Source of the DNA: Sporosarcina psychrophila
GTDB taxonomy: Bacteria > Bacillota > Bacilli > Bacillales_A > Planococcaceae
NCBI RefSeq assembly: GCF_001590685.1
Contig: NZ_CP014616.1
Location: 2,107,001 to 2,171,000 of the forward strand
Length of the DNA: 64,000 bases
Reading direction: 5' to 3'
Positions 44,668 to 53,340 of this stretch are shown piece by piece (the first letter of the stretch is position 1; each line of letters opens with the position of its first letter). The notes under the pieces were generated by a model. It ran no database searches. It was not told the origin of the DNA and worked only from the letters and a program-made list of their open reading frames with translations. Made by a program: the position numbers and the translations under genes.

Positions 44668-45144
44668 ATGGCGGCACCAATTACTTCTATTAAATGGAAC
44701 GAACTGACACCACAAGAAATCAAACAGAATAAACTGGGTGAGCTACAGTCATTAATTGCCGAACAAGACCAGGCACTCAATAAAATACTTGAAATTACTG
44801 GGGAGTTGGATGACGCAGGCGTCTTCGATGCACTGAAGGCGATGGTGAAAGCAAAGGCTGATATCGCGAAAATTGCAGTAGACCAAGCATCACGTGACCC
44901 AGTAACCAATATTATCAACCATGTGCTATATGCAACTAGTGTGATTTCATCTATTGACCCTGATGTTACAGCGAAACTTGCTGCGAGCGTTAAAAGTGGA
45001 TTGAATGAAGCTGAGCTTTATAGCGGTAATGGGCAAAAAGTAAGTATTTTTCAATTGATGACTGCATTAAATGATCCTGATACGAACCGTGCAGTAAAAT
45101 TTGGACTGGATTTTCTGAAAGGGATGGGAAAAGGGTTAGAATAA
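44668..45144 (+). CDS. DUF1641 protein (YrhD/YjgD-like)
   Basis: A 158-residue DUF1641 protein. It has ITGELDDAGVFDALKAMVKAKADIAKIAVDQASRDPVTNIINH (about 43-85) and NRAVKFGLDFLKGMGKGLE at the end. Conserved partner of this type of FdhA in Bacillales, probably needed for assembly or activity. It starts 6 bases after fdhA with AGAAAGGTG. Confidence 0.9.
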   Translation: MAAPITSIKWNELTPQEIKQNKLGELQSLIAEQDQALNKILEITGELDDAGVFDALKAMVKAKADIAKIAVDQASRDPVTNIINHVLYATSVISSIDPDVTAKLAASVKSGLNEAELYSGNGQKVSIFQLMTALNDPDTNRAVKFGLDFLKGMGKGLE

Positions 45145-45204
45145 GATAACAAGTAGGAGAAGGTTCGAAAAAGTACCAGTAATACGTCTCGATTACACAC
45201 AAAT

Positions 45205-45247
45205 AAATTGAAATCAGCCATACATGTTAATGGCTGATTTCAATTTG
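45205..45247. terminator. Bidirectional terminator after fdhA-DUF1641
   Basis: AAATTGAAATCAGCCAT and ATGGCTGATTTCAATTT are exact complements around 8 bases. Confidence 0.9.
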
Positions 45248-45260
45248 TGTTACACAGTAC

Positions 45261-45668
45261 TTAATTACGTCGATAGCTCCATTGTTGGTATTGAAAGCGT
45301 ACAAAGCAACCTATGCAAAAACCCAGAATTGCGATGAGTGCGGCTATGCCAACCATCGTCGTAGCGATATTAAATAATATAGTCCAATTCAATAAAAAGC
45401 TTACGCATGCAACGAATAAAAATCCGACAGCCAACCATTGGTTAAATCGTAACTGCGCGTAGTCTTCTTGAATATATTGATTAGCCGGTTTAACTAAAAA
45501 ACGCTTAACAAGTACTAAAATCGGATGGAATCCCGTCAATAAACTTGAAAGATTTGCGATTAATGGAATGAGTAATATCCAAGCTGACTGTGTTAGAAGT
45601 GCAATAATTACAGTCAAAACAATCGTCCATTGATTTGCCATTACTAAAGGTTTTGGTATTGTTTTCAC
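45261..45668 (-). CDS. DUF4395 membrane protein
   Basis: A 135-residue four-helix membrane protein of the DUF4395 family: NQWTIVLTVIIALLTQSAWILLIPLIANLSSLLTGFHPI near the start and FNQWLAVGFLFVA in the middle, with GFCIGCFVRFQYQQW at the C-terminus (the conserved Cys pair region). Function unknown; some relatives lie beside thiol-redox genes. A single gene. The 344 bp on its other side (45669-46012) show nothing recognisable. Confidence 0.8.
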   Translation of the reverse strand: MKTIPKPLVMANQWTIVLTVIIALLTQSAWILLIPLIANLSSLLTGFHPILVLVKRFLVKPANQYIQEDYAQLRFNQWLAVGFLFVACVSFLLNWTILFNIATTMVGIAALIAILGFCIGCFVRFQYQQWSYRRN

Positions 45669-46012
45669 ATTAAAACCTACTATTCTAATTGGATTTTATA
45701 CTATTATATGTTATGGTGACCGGAATGTACATGAGTAAGAGGAATAAAAATAGTGTAAATGGACTTCTAACTTCTTAGTGAAAAGTAGAAGCGATTTTTG
45801 GTATTTAGCTAAAATTGAAGTTCAAGGTTACCATGCATAAAAAAGAACTCAATTATATTTCGATTGACTTTAACTTGTGATTCTATTCAGTGTTTTGTAT
45901 AAATATTCCGTCTTCCTTTATTAGTTAAAATTACAGGAATGAGATGAAGGTCGACTATCAGCTCTAGATGTACATAGTTGAAAAATGATTTTAGGAAATG
46001 ATTACTGTATGA

Positions 46013-46815
46013 ATGAATAAAAAAGCTTTTTTACTCGCGCTGTTTACAGTCATTGTATGGGGATCAGGTTCGCCGCTATACGTGCTAGTTTACTAGATGG
46101 ATATTCACTGAGCCATTTGATAAATACTCGCTTTTTAATAGCATCTAGCGTTTTCGTTATTTATGCCCTCTGGTCTGGAACTAAATTCCGGTTACCTAAA
46201 AAAGAGGATATTCTAAAGATAGGTTTACTTGGTTGGGTTGGGATTAGTGTCTATCACTGGGGAGTTATATATAGAAGAAGTGACGGTGTCTGCAGGTGCC
46301 GCAGAAATGTTCATTGCTTCTGCAACAGCATTGATAGCTGTCATATTTCTGAAAGAGCGGTAAAGTACTCTCATGGGGATGTTTGTCGGTATAATCGAAA
46401 TTGTTCTCATTACAGTTGGAACTAAGGGAACATCTTTCACTATTTCAAAAGGAGTTTTTTTCATTTTGAACGCATCTATTGTAACATCTTTTTCTCCGTT
46501 TTCCAAAAAACACTATTGAGATGTTACCGTCCCAATGAAATAACCACATACTTCACTTGGGGAGGAACTGCCATTCTTCATTTACTTCCCAGGTCTCTTA
46601 CAAGGCATTCAGGGTGCTACAAATGAAGCTAATTTGTCGACTATTTATTTGGAGGTTTTCCGGAGGCAGCTGCTTATGTTACATGGGCTACGGAACTTTC
46701 ATTGGGAGAGACAGGTTCAGTTGCAAGTATGTTATATGCTGAACCAGTTGTTGCCATTAATGTCGCCATTGCGAGTGATCCGATTTATGTAAATAAACAC
46801 GTTATAAATTGTTAA
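46013..46815 (+). pseudogene. EamA/DMT-family transporter, frameshifted
   Basis: A broken drug/metabolite transporter gene. It starts MNKKAFLLALFTVIVWGSG, the EamA first helix, then loses one T in GGTTCGCC (where GGTTTCGCC would read GFAAIRA), so the next part FAAIRASLLDGYSLSHLINTRFLIASS is in another frame. A second shift after VYHWG is shown by EEVTVSAGAAEMFIAS in another frame. Later VTWATELSLGETGSVASMLYAEPVVA is the normal end region. At least three lesions are needed to explain it, but codons are otherwise well kept, so the loss is fairly recent. Confidence 0.85.
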
Positions 46816-46837
46816 TTATTCAAGAAAATAAAAGACA

Positions 46838-46880
46838 CCAGATTCCAAAACAGTCAGAATTGCTTTAGAATCTGGCGCTT
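46838..46880 (+). terminator. Weak stem-loop after the EamA relic
   Basis: CCAGATTC and GAATCTGG pair over a 22-base loop, with no good T-run. Confidence 0.4.
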
Positions 46881-46938
46881 TCCACAGTGCATGATACTAA
46901 GCTTGAACTAAATTATAAATAATCGAATACGTCGTCAT

Positions 46939-47094
46939 TCAATCTCTTGGCACGAATGTTTTACAATCCGTTTCTTCACTACTTGTTGCTTTTTTTCCTT
47001 TTTGGCTGACTACGTAGATAGAATTCGCTTTACATTTGTTTCCGGGACCCCAGAATTTACAGTTACTCACTTCGCAAAGAATTTCTTGAGCCAT
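46939..47094 (-). CDS. DUF1540 small cysteine-rich protein
   Basis: A 51-residue protein of the DUF1540 type: ILCEVSNCKFWGPGNKCKANSIYV, then ETDCKTFVP at the end. Four Cys probably bind a metal. Such proteins are common in spore-forming Bacillales; the role is unknown. The ATG at 47094 follows AAAAAGGAGGTG. Confidence 0.85.
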   Translation of the reverse strand: MAQEILCEVSNCKFWGPGNKCKANSIYVVSQKGKKATSSEETDCKTFVPRD

Positions 47095-47268
47095 AGTATC
47101 ACACCTCCTTTTTATTATGATGAGCAAAAACAGAGGATTAATACTTTTTTCTTTTAAAAGCTTCTATTAAGAAAACTATCATGATTTTAAAAAATGGGGT
47201 ACAATTGAAAACATTGCTCAAGCGCGTAGTATGACCAATAATATTAACTATAGTAGTTGAATAAACGA

Positions 47269-47394
47269 ATACCCTATATAAACTGAATGAGGGCACCTTA
47301 CAAGGTGTAGCCGAAGTCCTAATGCTGCAGCGAAGCAAGTTAGCCTAGGGCGGGAAGTATCCTTAGCGATATAGTTAGTTCAATGGAGTTCTTT
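47269..47394 (-). repeat. Dispersed repeat, copy D (inverse orientation)
   Basis: Reads CCTATATAAACTGA, GGGCACCTTACAAGG, GTAGCCGAAGTCC, GCAGCGAAGC, GGCGGGAAGTATCC and CAATGGAGTTCTTT. This is the reverse complement of copy F with about 75% identity by eye. It lies between the DUF1540 gene and purU. Confidence 0.7.
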
Positions 47395-47438
47395 ATTTCA
47401 ACACATATAGCATGATTATCATTAGGAGCTGTTCGTAA

Positions 47439-48347
47439 ATGTCTATTAAAACAGAAGTTGAAATGAAATTGAAACAACAGGGAAATCAAAGTGAAAATCG
47501 GGGGCGACTGTTAGTAAAATGTCCGGATAAACCTGGAATTGTATCGATGTTGTCGACATTTTTACTTAATCATGATTCGAATATCATTGAATCAAGTCAG
47601 TATTCGAATGATCCCGAAAAGGGAAACTTTTTTATTCGAATGGAATTTTACTGTGAAAATTTGAAAGAAAAGTCAGCGCAAATGGAAAGTGATTTTGAGG
47701 AAATTGCCACCAATCATTCTATGGACTACCACTTTGCTTACGAAAGTGAACGGAAGCGGACAGCTATTTTTGTTTCAAAAGAGCCACATTGTTTGATGGA
47801 ACTTTTGTGGGAATGGCAAAATGGTGACTTGGACACAGATATTGTAGTCGTTGTAAGTAACCATGAGGACGCACGGGAGATGGTCGAATCTTTAGGAATT
47901 CCTTTTCACTATATTCCTGCCAATAAGGACATTCGGAAAAAAGTAGAAGAAGAACAGATTCGCCTAATGGAAGAATATAGTGTTGATTTACTAATTCTTG
48001 CTCGCTATATGCAAATTCTTACGCCTGACTTTGTAAATCATTTTCAACATCGAATCATTAACATTCATCACTCTTTCTTGCCGGCGTTTATTGGAGCCCG
48101 ACCATATGAACGGGCATATGATCGTGGTGTGAAACTGATAGGGGCTACTTCCCATTATGTAACAAACGATCTTGACGAAGGTCCAATAATTGAACAGGAT
48201 ATCGAGCGGGTAGATCATCGTGACGACGTAATAGATTTGAAAAAAATTGGAAGTCGAATTGAGCGACGTGTTCTTGCAAAAGCTGTAAAGTGGCACCTCG
48301 AAAATCGAATTATTGTTGAAGGTAACAAAACGATTGTGTTTCATTAA
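47439..48347 (+). CDS. purU: Formyltetrahydrofolate deformylase
   Basis: A 302-residue enzyme that hydrolyses 10-formyl-THF to THF and formate, balancing one-carbon pools. An N-terminal ACT-like domain (about 23-95; RLLVKCPDKPGIVSMLSTFLLNHDSNI) is followed by a formyltransferase-fold domain (RTAIFVSKEPHCLMELLWEW, MQILTPDF). The catalytic Asn-His-Asp are visible in INIHHSFLPAFIGARPYERAYDRGVKLIGATSHYVTNDLDEGPII. The ATG follows AGGAGC. Its product formate could feed the formate dehydrogenase 3 kb upstream; that link is inference. Confidence 0.95.
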   Translation: MSIKTEVEMKLKQQGNQSENRGRLLVKCPDKPGIVSMLSTFLLNHDSNIIESSQYSNDPEKGNFFIRMEFYCENLKEKSAQMESDFEEIATNHSMDYHFAYESERKRTAIFVSKEPHCLMELLWEWQNGDLDTDIVVVVSNHEDAREMVESLGIPFHYIPANKDIRKKVEEEQIRLMEEYSVDLLILARYMQILTPDFVNHFQHRIINIHHSFLPAFIGARPYERAYDRGVKLIGATSHYVTNDLDEGPIIEQDIERVDHRDDVIDLKKIGSRIERRVLAKAVKWHLENRIIVEGNKTIVFH

Positions 48348-48448
48348 TATGGGGTTTTTGCGTTTGGTACAGATTTTAAATAGTTAAGGAATCTAGTTTC
48401 ATAGCGCCTGGAATCGGTATGTAAGTCAATGTAATGACATAATAAATA

Positions 48449-48520
48449 AGGCCAATTTCTCAATTAAACACGAATGATTACAATGTCGTGTTTAGTAGAA
48501 ACTGGTCCTTTTTATTTATT
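48449..48520. terminator. Two-tier terminator hairpin after purU
   Basis: Outer arms GGCCAATTTCT/AGAAACTGGTCC and inner arms AAACACGA/TCGTGTTT stack, then CTTTTTATTTATT. It lies between convergent genes. Confidence 0.75.
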
Positions 48521-48529
48521 GAATTATTA

Positions 48530-48889
48530 CTATGTGCACTGAAAAGATATGATTTTATCCAAGTCTATTCTCCATGGAAGCCATGCATAGCCATCCCATT
48601 TAAAACCCGTGGTTGTAATATAATCGATGTAAGTTGGATGAAACCAAAATGATGTTCGGTTTACGAGACGTAGGTAAGTATCGCAATATAAGCAACCTCG
48701 TAACGCGCCTGGATCTATGGAAAGTGGTCCAGTTTGTTGTTTTGGGATAGTAGATGGCGGTGGATTGGTCGGTGCTGCACCTTGTTTCGTAAATTGAACT
48801 TGTTCTTGATTTTTTGGATAATGTGGCTGTCCAAAGGGGAGTTCCGAGTTATTGGGATTGTGCGGGACTGGAAACTGATCGTCAGACAA
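48530..48889 (-). CDS. Small proline-rich protein of unknown function
   Basis: A 119-residue protein with a TTG start nine bases from a perfect GGAGG. Residues 1-60 are rich in Pro, Asn and Gln (disordered), the rest is aromatic-rich (GCLYCDTYLRLVNRTSFWFHPTYI, KWDGYAWLPWRIDLDKI) with a CxxC-like LYCDTYL. No signal peptide and no membrane helix are seen. The layout resembles small spore-coat or surface-associated proteins, but I do not recognise it. A clear ribosome site and a flanking terminator support a real gene. Confidence 0.6.
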   Translation of the reverse strand: MSDDQFPVPHNPNNSELPFGQPHYPKNQEQVQFTKQGAAPTNPPPSTIPKQQTGPLSIDPGALRGCLYCDTYLRLVNRTSFWFHPTYIDYITTTGFKWDGYAWLPWRIDLDKIISFQCT

Positions 48890-49219
48890 AATTGAGTGCC
48901 TCCTTTTTCGATATATACCTAGTAGTATATGTGAGAATCATATTTTGGGACCTGGTTAGTAAAGTGCTACCTTGCCGGAATCAAGTAAGTGAAGAGAATT
49001 TAGCTGTCTGCTAAGGGAAGAAGCCAGTATAGGAGTTATGTCCGTTCCTTATATGAGTAAGGGCCGATGATAACATATCGATTACAATTAAATGAAGGAT
49101 CAGAAATGTGTAATGAAGATGTAAAAGAGGAGTTTTTTTGGGTTAGATCCTTTTCTATCCCGACCCAAAATGATAAGCTTGGTAAGTAAGTATTATTTTA
49201 ATGAGGGAGTATGATTTAA
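48890..49219. other. Region upstream of ptsHI
   Basis: A 330-bp stretch with no convincing gene. It must hold the ptsHI promoter; I could not fix -35 and -10 boxes with confidence. A short hairpin (TGGGTT/GACCCA) lies near 49140-49165. Confidence 0.4.
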
Positions 49220-49486
49220 ATGGTTGAAAAACAATTTATAGTTACGGATGAGCAGGGGATTCATGCGCGACCCGCTTCAATATTAGTAAGTACAGCAACC
49301 AAATTCAAATCCGATATAAACTTGGTTTACAATGAGAAAAACGTAAATTTAAAATCAATTCTTGGCGTAATGTCTTTAGGTATTGGTTTAGGTGGAGAAT
49401 TTAAAATTAGCGCAACTGGAATCGATGAACAGGATGCACTTAACGAACTTGAAGAAGCGTTGAAAAACGGAGGACTGACTAACTAA
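49220..49486 (+). CDS. ptsH: Phosphocarrier protein HPr
   Basis: An 88-residue HPr of the phosphotransferase system. The phosphorylated His15 is in GIHARPAS and the regulatory Ser46 in [12 protein letters not shown], where HPr kinase acts. HPr-Ser-P is the co-repressor for CcpA, which ties this gene to the cre-like sites at xylA, xynB, msmX and mtlA. The ATG follows GAGGGAG. The stop overlaps the ptsI start by one base (TAATG). Confidence 0.97.
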   Translation: MVEKQFIVTDEQGIHARPASILVSTATKFKSDINLVYNEKNVNLKSILGVMSLGIGLGGEFKISATGIDEQDALNELEEALKNGGLTN

Positions 49487-51201
49487 TGAGCCTACTTCAT
49501 GGGATTTCTGCATCAAATGGTATAGCGATAGCAAAAGCGTACCGTTTTGTTGAGCCAGATCTATCTTTCAGTAAAAAAACTGTTGAAGACATTCCGGAAG
49601 AACTTTCACGTTTTCAATCAGCTGTCTCTATTTCGAAAAGTGAGTTAGAGTCAATTCGCGATACCGCTGCAAAAGGACTTGGTGCAGATGAAGCAGCTAT
49701 CTTCGATGCACATATATTAGTTTTACTTGATCCGGAGCTTCTGACTTCAATTGAAGATAAAATTAAAACAGATCATGTGAATGCTGAACACGCACTCAAA
49801 GAAACGTCTGATATGTTTATTACAATGTTCGAGCAAATGGATAATGAATATATGAGAGAACGGGCTTCGGACATTCGTGATGTTGCGAAACGTTTGCTGT
49901 CCCATTTGCTAAATGTTGAAATTGTAAATCCGAGCATGATTTCTGAAAAAGTAATTATTATCGCAGAAGATTTAACACCTTCAGACACGGCGCAGTTAAA
50001 TCGTGAATTTGTAAAAGGTTTTACAACTAATATTGGTGGGAAGACTTCCCATTCTGCGATTATGGCGCGCACATTGGAAATTCCCGCGGTTGTAGGTACG
50101 AAGGAGGCGACTAAGCTTATTCAGGACGGTGACATCATTATTGTTGATGGGTTTAAAGGAGAGGTACATATTAATCCTACTCCGGATGTCATTGCTACAT
50201 ACGAAAATGAACAATTGAAGTATGAGCAACAAAAAGCTGAATGGACAAAGCTAGTAGATGAAAAAACAACTACTGCTGATGGTCATCATGTTGAGTTAGC
50301 TGCAAATATCGGCACCCCGGAAGACTTAGAGGGAGTCATCAGTAATGGTGGAGAAGGGATCGGATTATACAGAACCGAGTTTTTGTATATGGGTAGAAAC
50401 CAACTCCCAACTGAAGAAGAGCAGTACGAGGCATATAAGAAGGTTCTACAGGGAATGTCAGGTAAACCGGTCGTTGTTCGGACCCTTGATATTGGCGGGG
50501 ATAAAGAACTCCCTTATTTAAATCTCCCTAAAGAAATGAATCCATTCCTAGGACTTCGTGCTATTCGTTTATGTTTGGAAGAGCAGGATATTTTCAGAAC
50601 GCAATTAAGAGCTCTTTTAAGAGCCAGTTCATATGGGAATTTGAAAATCATGTTCCCGATGATTGCAACTCTTGATGAGTTCCGCCAGGCTAAAGCAATT
50701 TTGGAGGAAGAGAAACAAGAACTCCTAAATAACAATATAAATGTTGCCACTACTATTGAAGTTGGCATCATGGTAGAGATCCCTTCCACTGCAATACTGG
50801 CAGATCAGTTCGCGAAGGAAGTTGATTTCTTTAGTATTGGAACAAACGATTTAATCCAATATACGATGGCTGCAGATCGTATGAATGAACGCGTTGCCTA
50901 TTTATATCAACCTTATAATCCAGCAATTCTACGGTTGGTCAAGATGGTTATTGACGCCTCACATAATGAAGGAAAATGGACTGGGATGTGTGGGGAAATG
51001 GCAGGGGATGAAATCGCTATTCCTTTACTATTGGGACTTGGCCTTGATGAATTCTCGATGAGTGCCACATCCATTTTAAAGGCCCGTACTCAAATTCTAA
51101 AATTGAACAAAAGCGATATGGTAGAACTTGCGAATGAAGCCTTGCAGATGTCAACAGCTGAGGATGTAGTTCAAGCAGTTATGGCCCGCTGCAATTTGTA
51201 A
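49486..51201 (+). CDS. ptsI: PTS enzyme I
   Basis: A 571-residue phosphoenolpyruvate-protein phosphotransferase that starts PTS phosphate flow, including to the mannitol system at 33,369. The N-terminal HPr-binding and phospho-His domain has [21 protein letters not shown] (active His about residue 191). The C-terminal PEP barrel has [25 protein letters not shown] and [37 protein letters not shown], with MCGEMAGD holding the active Cys. Intact and of normal length. Operon with ptsH. Confidence 0.97.
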   Translation: MSLLHGISASNGIAIAKAYRFVEPDLSFSKKTVEDIPEELSRFQSAVSISKSELESIRDTAAKGLGADEAAIFDAHILVLLDPELLTSIEDKIKTDHVNAEHALKETSDMFITMFEQMDNEYMRERASDIRDVAKRLLSHLLNVEIVNPSMISEKVIIIAEDLTPSDTAQLNREFVKGFTTNIGGKTSHSAIMARTLEIPAVVGTKEATKLIQDGDIIIVDGFKGEVHINPTPDVIATYENEQLKYEQQKAEWTKLVDEKTTTADGHHVELAANIGTPEDLEGVISNGGEGIGLYRTEFLYMGRNQLPTEEEQYEAYKKVLQGMSGKPVVVRTLDIGGDKELPYLNLPKEMNPFLGLRAIRLCLEEQDIFRTQLRALLRASSYGNLKIMFPMIATLDEFRQAKAILEEEKQELLNNNINVATTIEVGIMVEIPSTAILADQFAKEVDFFSIGTNDLIQYTMAADRMNERVAYLYQPYNPAILRLVKMVIDASHNEGKWTGMCGEMAGDEIAIPLLLGLGLDEFSMSATSILKARTQILKLNKSDMVELANEALQMSTAEDVVQAVMARCNL

Positions 51202-51219
51202 TTCAAAACAGTTATCATA

Positions 51220-51272
51220 AAACAGCATCCCAGAACTTGATTAATCGTTCAGGGGTGTTGTCTTTATTTATT
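51220..51272 (+). terminator. Terminator after ptsHI
   Basis: ACAGCATCCC and GGGGTGTTGT with inner GAAC/GTTC arms form a hairpin, followed by CTTTATTTATTG. Confidence 0.7.
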
Positions 51273-51456
51273 GTTTTGCTGTATTCTTGTGTCAAACACC
51301 AACACCACTGTTATTCCTACGACGCCATTCTAAAGAATCCTATTTGTTGATGTATGTTAGAATTACCCCGAAATTAGCCTCGAATTAGTATGAAATAAGA
51401 ATCACACTTTTAAAATTGAACCAAATTTGAATTCATTCTGTAATGGGGGAAATAAA

Positions 51457-52239
51457 ATGACTAAAAAAATGATTATGTTTGATATTGACGGAACTCTTTT
51501 AGACCACGATAAGAAATTACCTGCTTCTGCGAAGGAAGCTGTTAAATCTTTAAAAGAAGCAGGACATGAAGTAGCCTTTGCGACGGGGCGTGCTCCTTAC
51601 TTTATTAAAGATTTAAGGAAAGAATTGGAAATTGATTCTTTCATTTGTTTTAATGGTCAGTATGTTGAAATTGAAAATGAAGTCATTTATAAAAACCCTA
51701 TTGATAGAGAATTATTAGCGCATTTATCGGGTTTTTCCACAACGCAAAATCATCCACTTGTTTATATGGGTGCAGAATTTATGAGATCCACTTTTGACTA
51801 TCATTCTGATATAGAAGAATCTCTTACCTCCCTTAATATTGATACTACTCAAATAGAAATGGACGCTAGTTACTACAACGATACTGAAATTTATCAAACA
51901 CTCCTGTATTGCAAAGAACATGAAGAAACATTATATCGAGAAAATTTGCGAAAATTGAACTTTATCCGTTGGCATGAATATTCGATGGATGTTCTACCTC
52001 TTGGCGGCTCTAAAGCGAAGGGAATTGAAAAGTTCATTGAGAAGAAAGGGTTCTCGAAAGATCAAGTCTATGCTTTTGGTGATAATTTAAATGATATTGA
52101 AATGCTTCAGTATGCTGGACATAGTGTTGCGATGGGGAATGCACCTGAGGAAGTGAAAAAAGCAGCAAGATATGTTACGAAAGATGTGGGCGAAGATGGT
52201 ATTGCTTACGGATTGCAGATGGTTGGATTATTATCTTAA
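51457..52239 (+). CDS. HAD-superfamily Cof-type sugar phosphatase
   Basis: A 260-residue HAD hydrolase of the Cof/YkrA type (IIB cap). Motif I MFDIDGTLLDHDKK (catalytic Asp at residue 8), motif II FATGRAP, cap domain in the middle, motif III Lys in LGGSKAKGIEKF, motif IV FGDNLNDIEML. Substrates are usually sugar phosphates or flavin/pyridoxal phosphates. The ATG at 51457 follows GGGGGAA. Monocistronic, ended by a terminator. Confidence 0.92.
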   Translation: MTKKMIMFDIDGTLLDHDKKLPASAKEAVKSLKEAGHEVAFATGRAPYFIKDLRKELEIDSFICFNGQYVEIENEVIYKNPIDRELLAHLSGFSTTQNHPLVYMGAEFMRSTFDYHSDIEESLTSLNIDTTQIEMDASYYNDTEIYQTLLYCKEHEETLYRENLRKLNFIRWHEYSMDVLPLGGSKAKGIEKFIEKKGFSKDQVYAFGDNLNDIEMLQYAGHSVAMGNAPEEVKKAARYVTKDVGEDGIAYGLQMVGLLS

Positions 52240-52282
52240 CTAATAGGAGACATAAATGATCTATTACAATTGCCTACAGTGA

Positions 52283-52328
52283 AAACAACAATTAGTCATT
52301 CAAATGAATGGCTGATTGTTGTTTTTAT
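52283..52328 (+). terminator. Terminator after the HAD gene
   Basis: AAACAACAATTAGTCATTC and GAATGGCTGATTGTTGTTT form a strong hairpin followed by TTATTTT. Confidence 0.88.
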
Positions 52329-52395
52329 TTTCGTGGATTTAATTCGATAACTTACACATTATGTAATATGATTTCATCGCTAAATCGCTAATAAT

Positions 52396-52445
52396 ACCCT
52401 ATTCTCAAAACAAATTTTAGTTGTTTTGGAGAAGGGTTTCTTTTT
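52396..52445 (+). terminator. Second terminator-like hairpin, upstream of the 3D-domain gene
   Basis: ACCCTATTCTCAAAACAA pairs with TTGTTTTGGAGAAGGGT (two mismatches) followed by TTCTTTTTATTT. It is a complete terminator 70 bases after the first one, so it may end a short separate transcript or be the expression platform of a leader. Confidence 0.75.
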
Positions 52446-52557
52446 ATTTAATTAGAATGTTTGTTTTTCAAAGATTCGGGGCAATACTTATGGAAACAAA
52501 TTATCGATTGCTGTTTAGGATAAGCAATCGTATTTGAAATGAAGGAGGAGACTTTTG

Positions 52558-53289
52558 TTGAAAATGAAAATATTTTTGTTAGCCCTAATTTTTGCGTTTT
52601 CCACTTATTCAGTAACAGATGCGGCGATACTCTCAGATGCCCAACTGAGTGATGATGAACTGACATATTTACAAACCCTTTCAAATGCAGCTGACATGAT
52701 TTTGGGAGAAGCAGAAGAAAGTAAGGTACCTGATCAAGAAGTAGTAGATCAGGAATTAGTCGCACCAGTGGAATCAACTCCGAAGCCGAAAAGCTATACA
52801 GTAAACGCAGGCGATAATTTGTATCGAATTGCACTTAATCATAACATTACTATAGATTCTCTCACGAGTTGGAACGGCCTAACAGGCGAGGTGATCCACC
52901 CTGGTGATGTATTAATCGTCAGTGGGCATGTAGCAGATGCGGGAACGAAAGATACAATTGCGGCTGCAATCGTGCCAACGCCACCACCTGCAAGTGATGG
53001 AAAAGAGATGCTGGTTACAGCGACAGCCTATACAGCCTACTGTACGGGCTGTTCAGGAACTACCGCTTACGGCATTGACTTACGTTCTAATCCAAATCAG
53101 AAAGTAATTGCAGTAGATCCAAAACTTATTCCGCTAGGTACAAAGGTTTGGGTGGAAGGCTATGGAGAAGCGATAGCTGGAGATACAGGAGGAGCCATTA
53201 AAGGGAATAAAATCGATGTTTTCATTCCATCTTATAATAATGCAATGGAGTGGGGAGTCAAAAAAGTGAAACTTAAAGTACTCAATTAA
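52558..53289 (+). CDS. Secreted LysM and 3D-domain cell-wall protein
   Basis: A 243-residue secreted protein. A signal peptide (about 1-22) is followed by an acidic linker, a LysM peptidoglycan-binding domain (about 78-122; SYTVNAGDNLYRIALNHNITIDSLTSWN) and a C-terminal 3D domain (about 155-243). The three Asp of the 3D domain are in DLRSNP, VAVDPKLIPLGTKVWVEG (here VIAVDP) and AGDTGGAIKGNKIDVF. The 3D domain is the lytic-transglycosylase-like fold of MltA/Sps proteins. It likely cuts or binds the wall, as YocH does. The start is TTG behind GGAGGAG (52558; TTG 52555 is too close). Confidence 0.88.
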   Translation: MKMKIFLLALIFAFSTYSVTDAAILSDAQLSDDELTYLQTLSNAADMILGEAEESKVPDQEVVDQELVAPVESTPKPKSYTVNAGDNLYRIALNHNITIDSLTSWNGLTGEVIHPGDVLIVSGHVADAGTKDTIAAAIVPTPPPASDGKEMLVTATAYTAYCTGCSGTTAYGIDLRSNPNQKVIAVDPKLIPLGTKVWVEGYGEAIAGDTGGAIKGNKIDVFIPSYNNAMEWGVKKVKLKVLN

Positions 53290-53294
53290 TAAAG

Positions 53295-53332
53295 AAAACC
53301 AGTGCAAAAATAGTATTTTTGCACTGGTTTTT
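53295..53332. terminator. Bidirectional terminator
   Basis: AAACCAGTGCAAAAATA and TATTTTTGCACTGGTTT are exact complements followed by T's on both strands. It separates the 3D gene from the polyamine operon end. Confidence 0.92.
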
Positions 53333-53340
53333 CATTCTGG

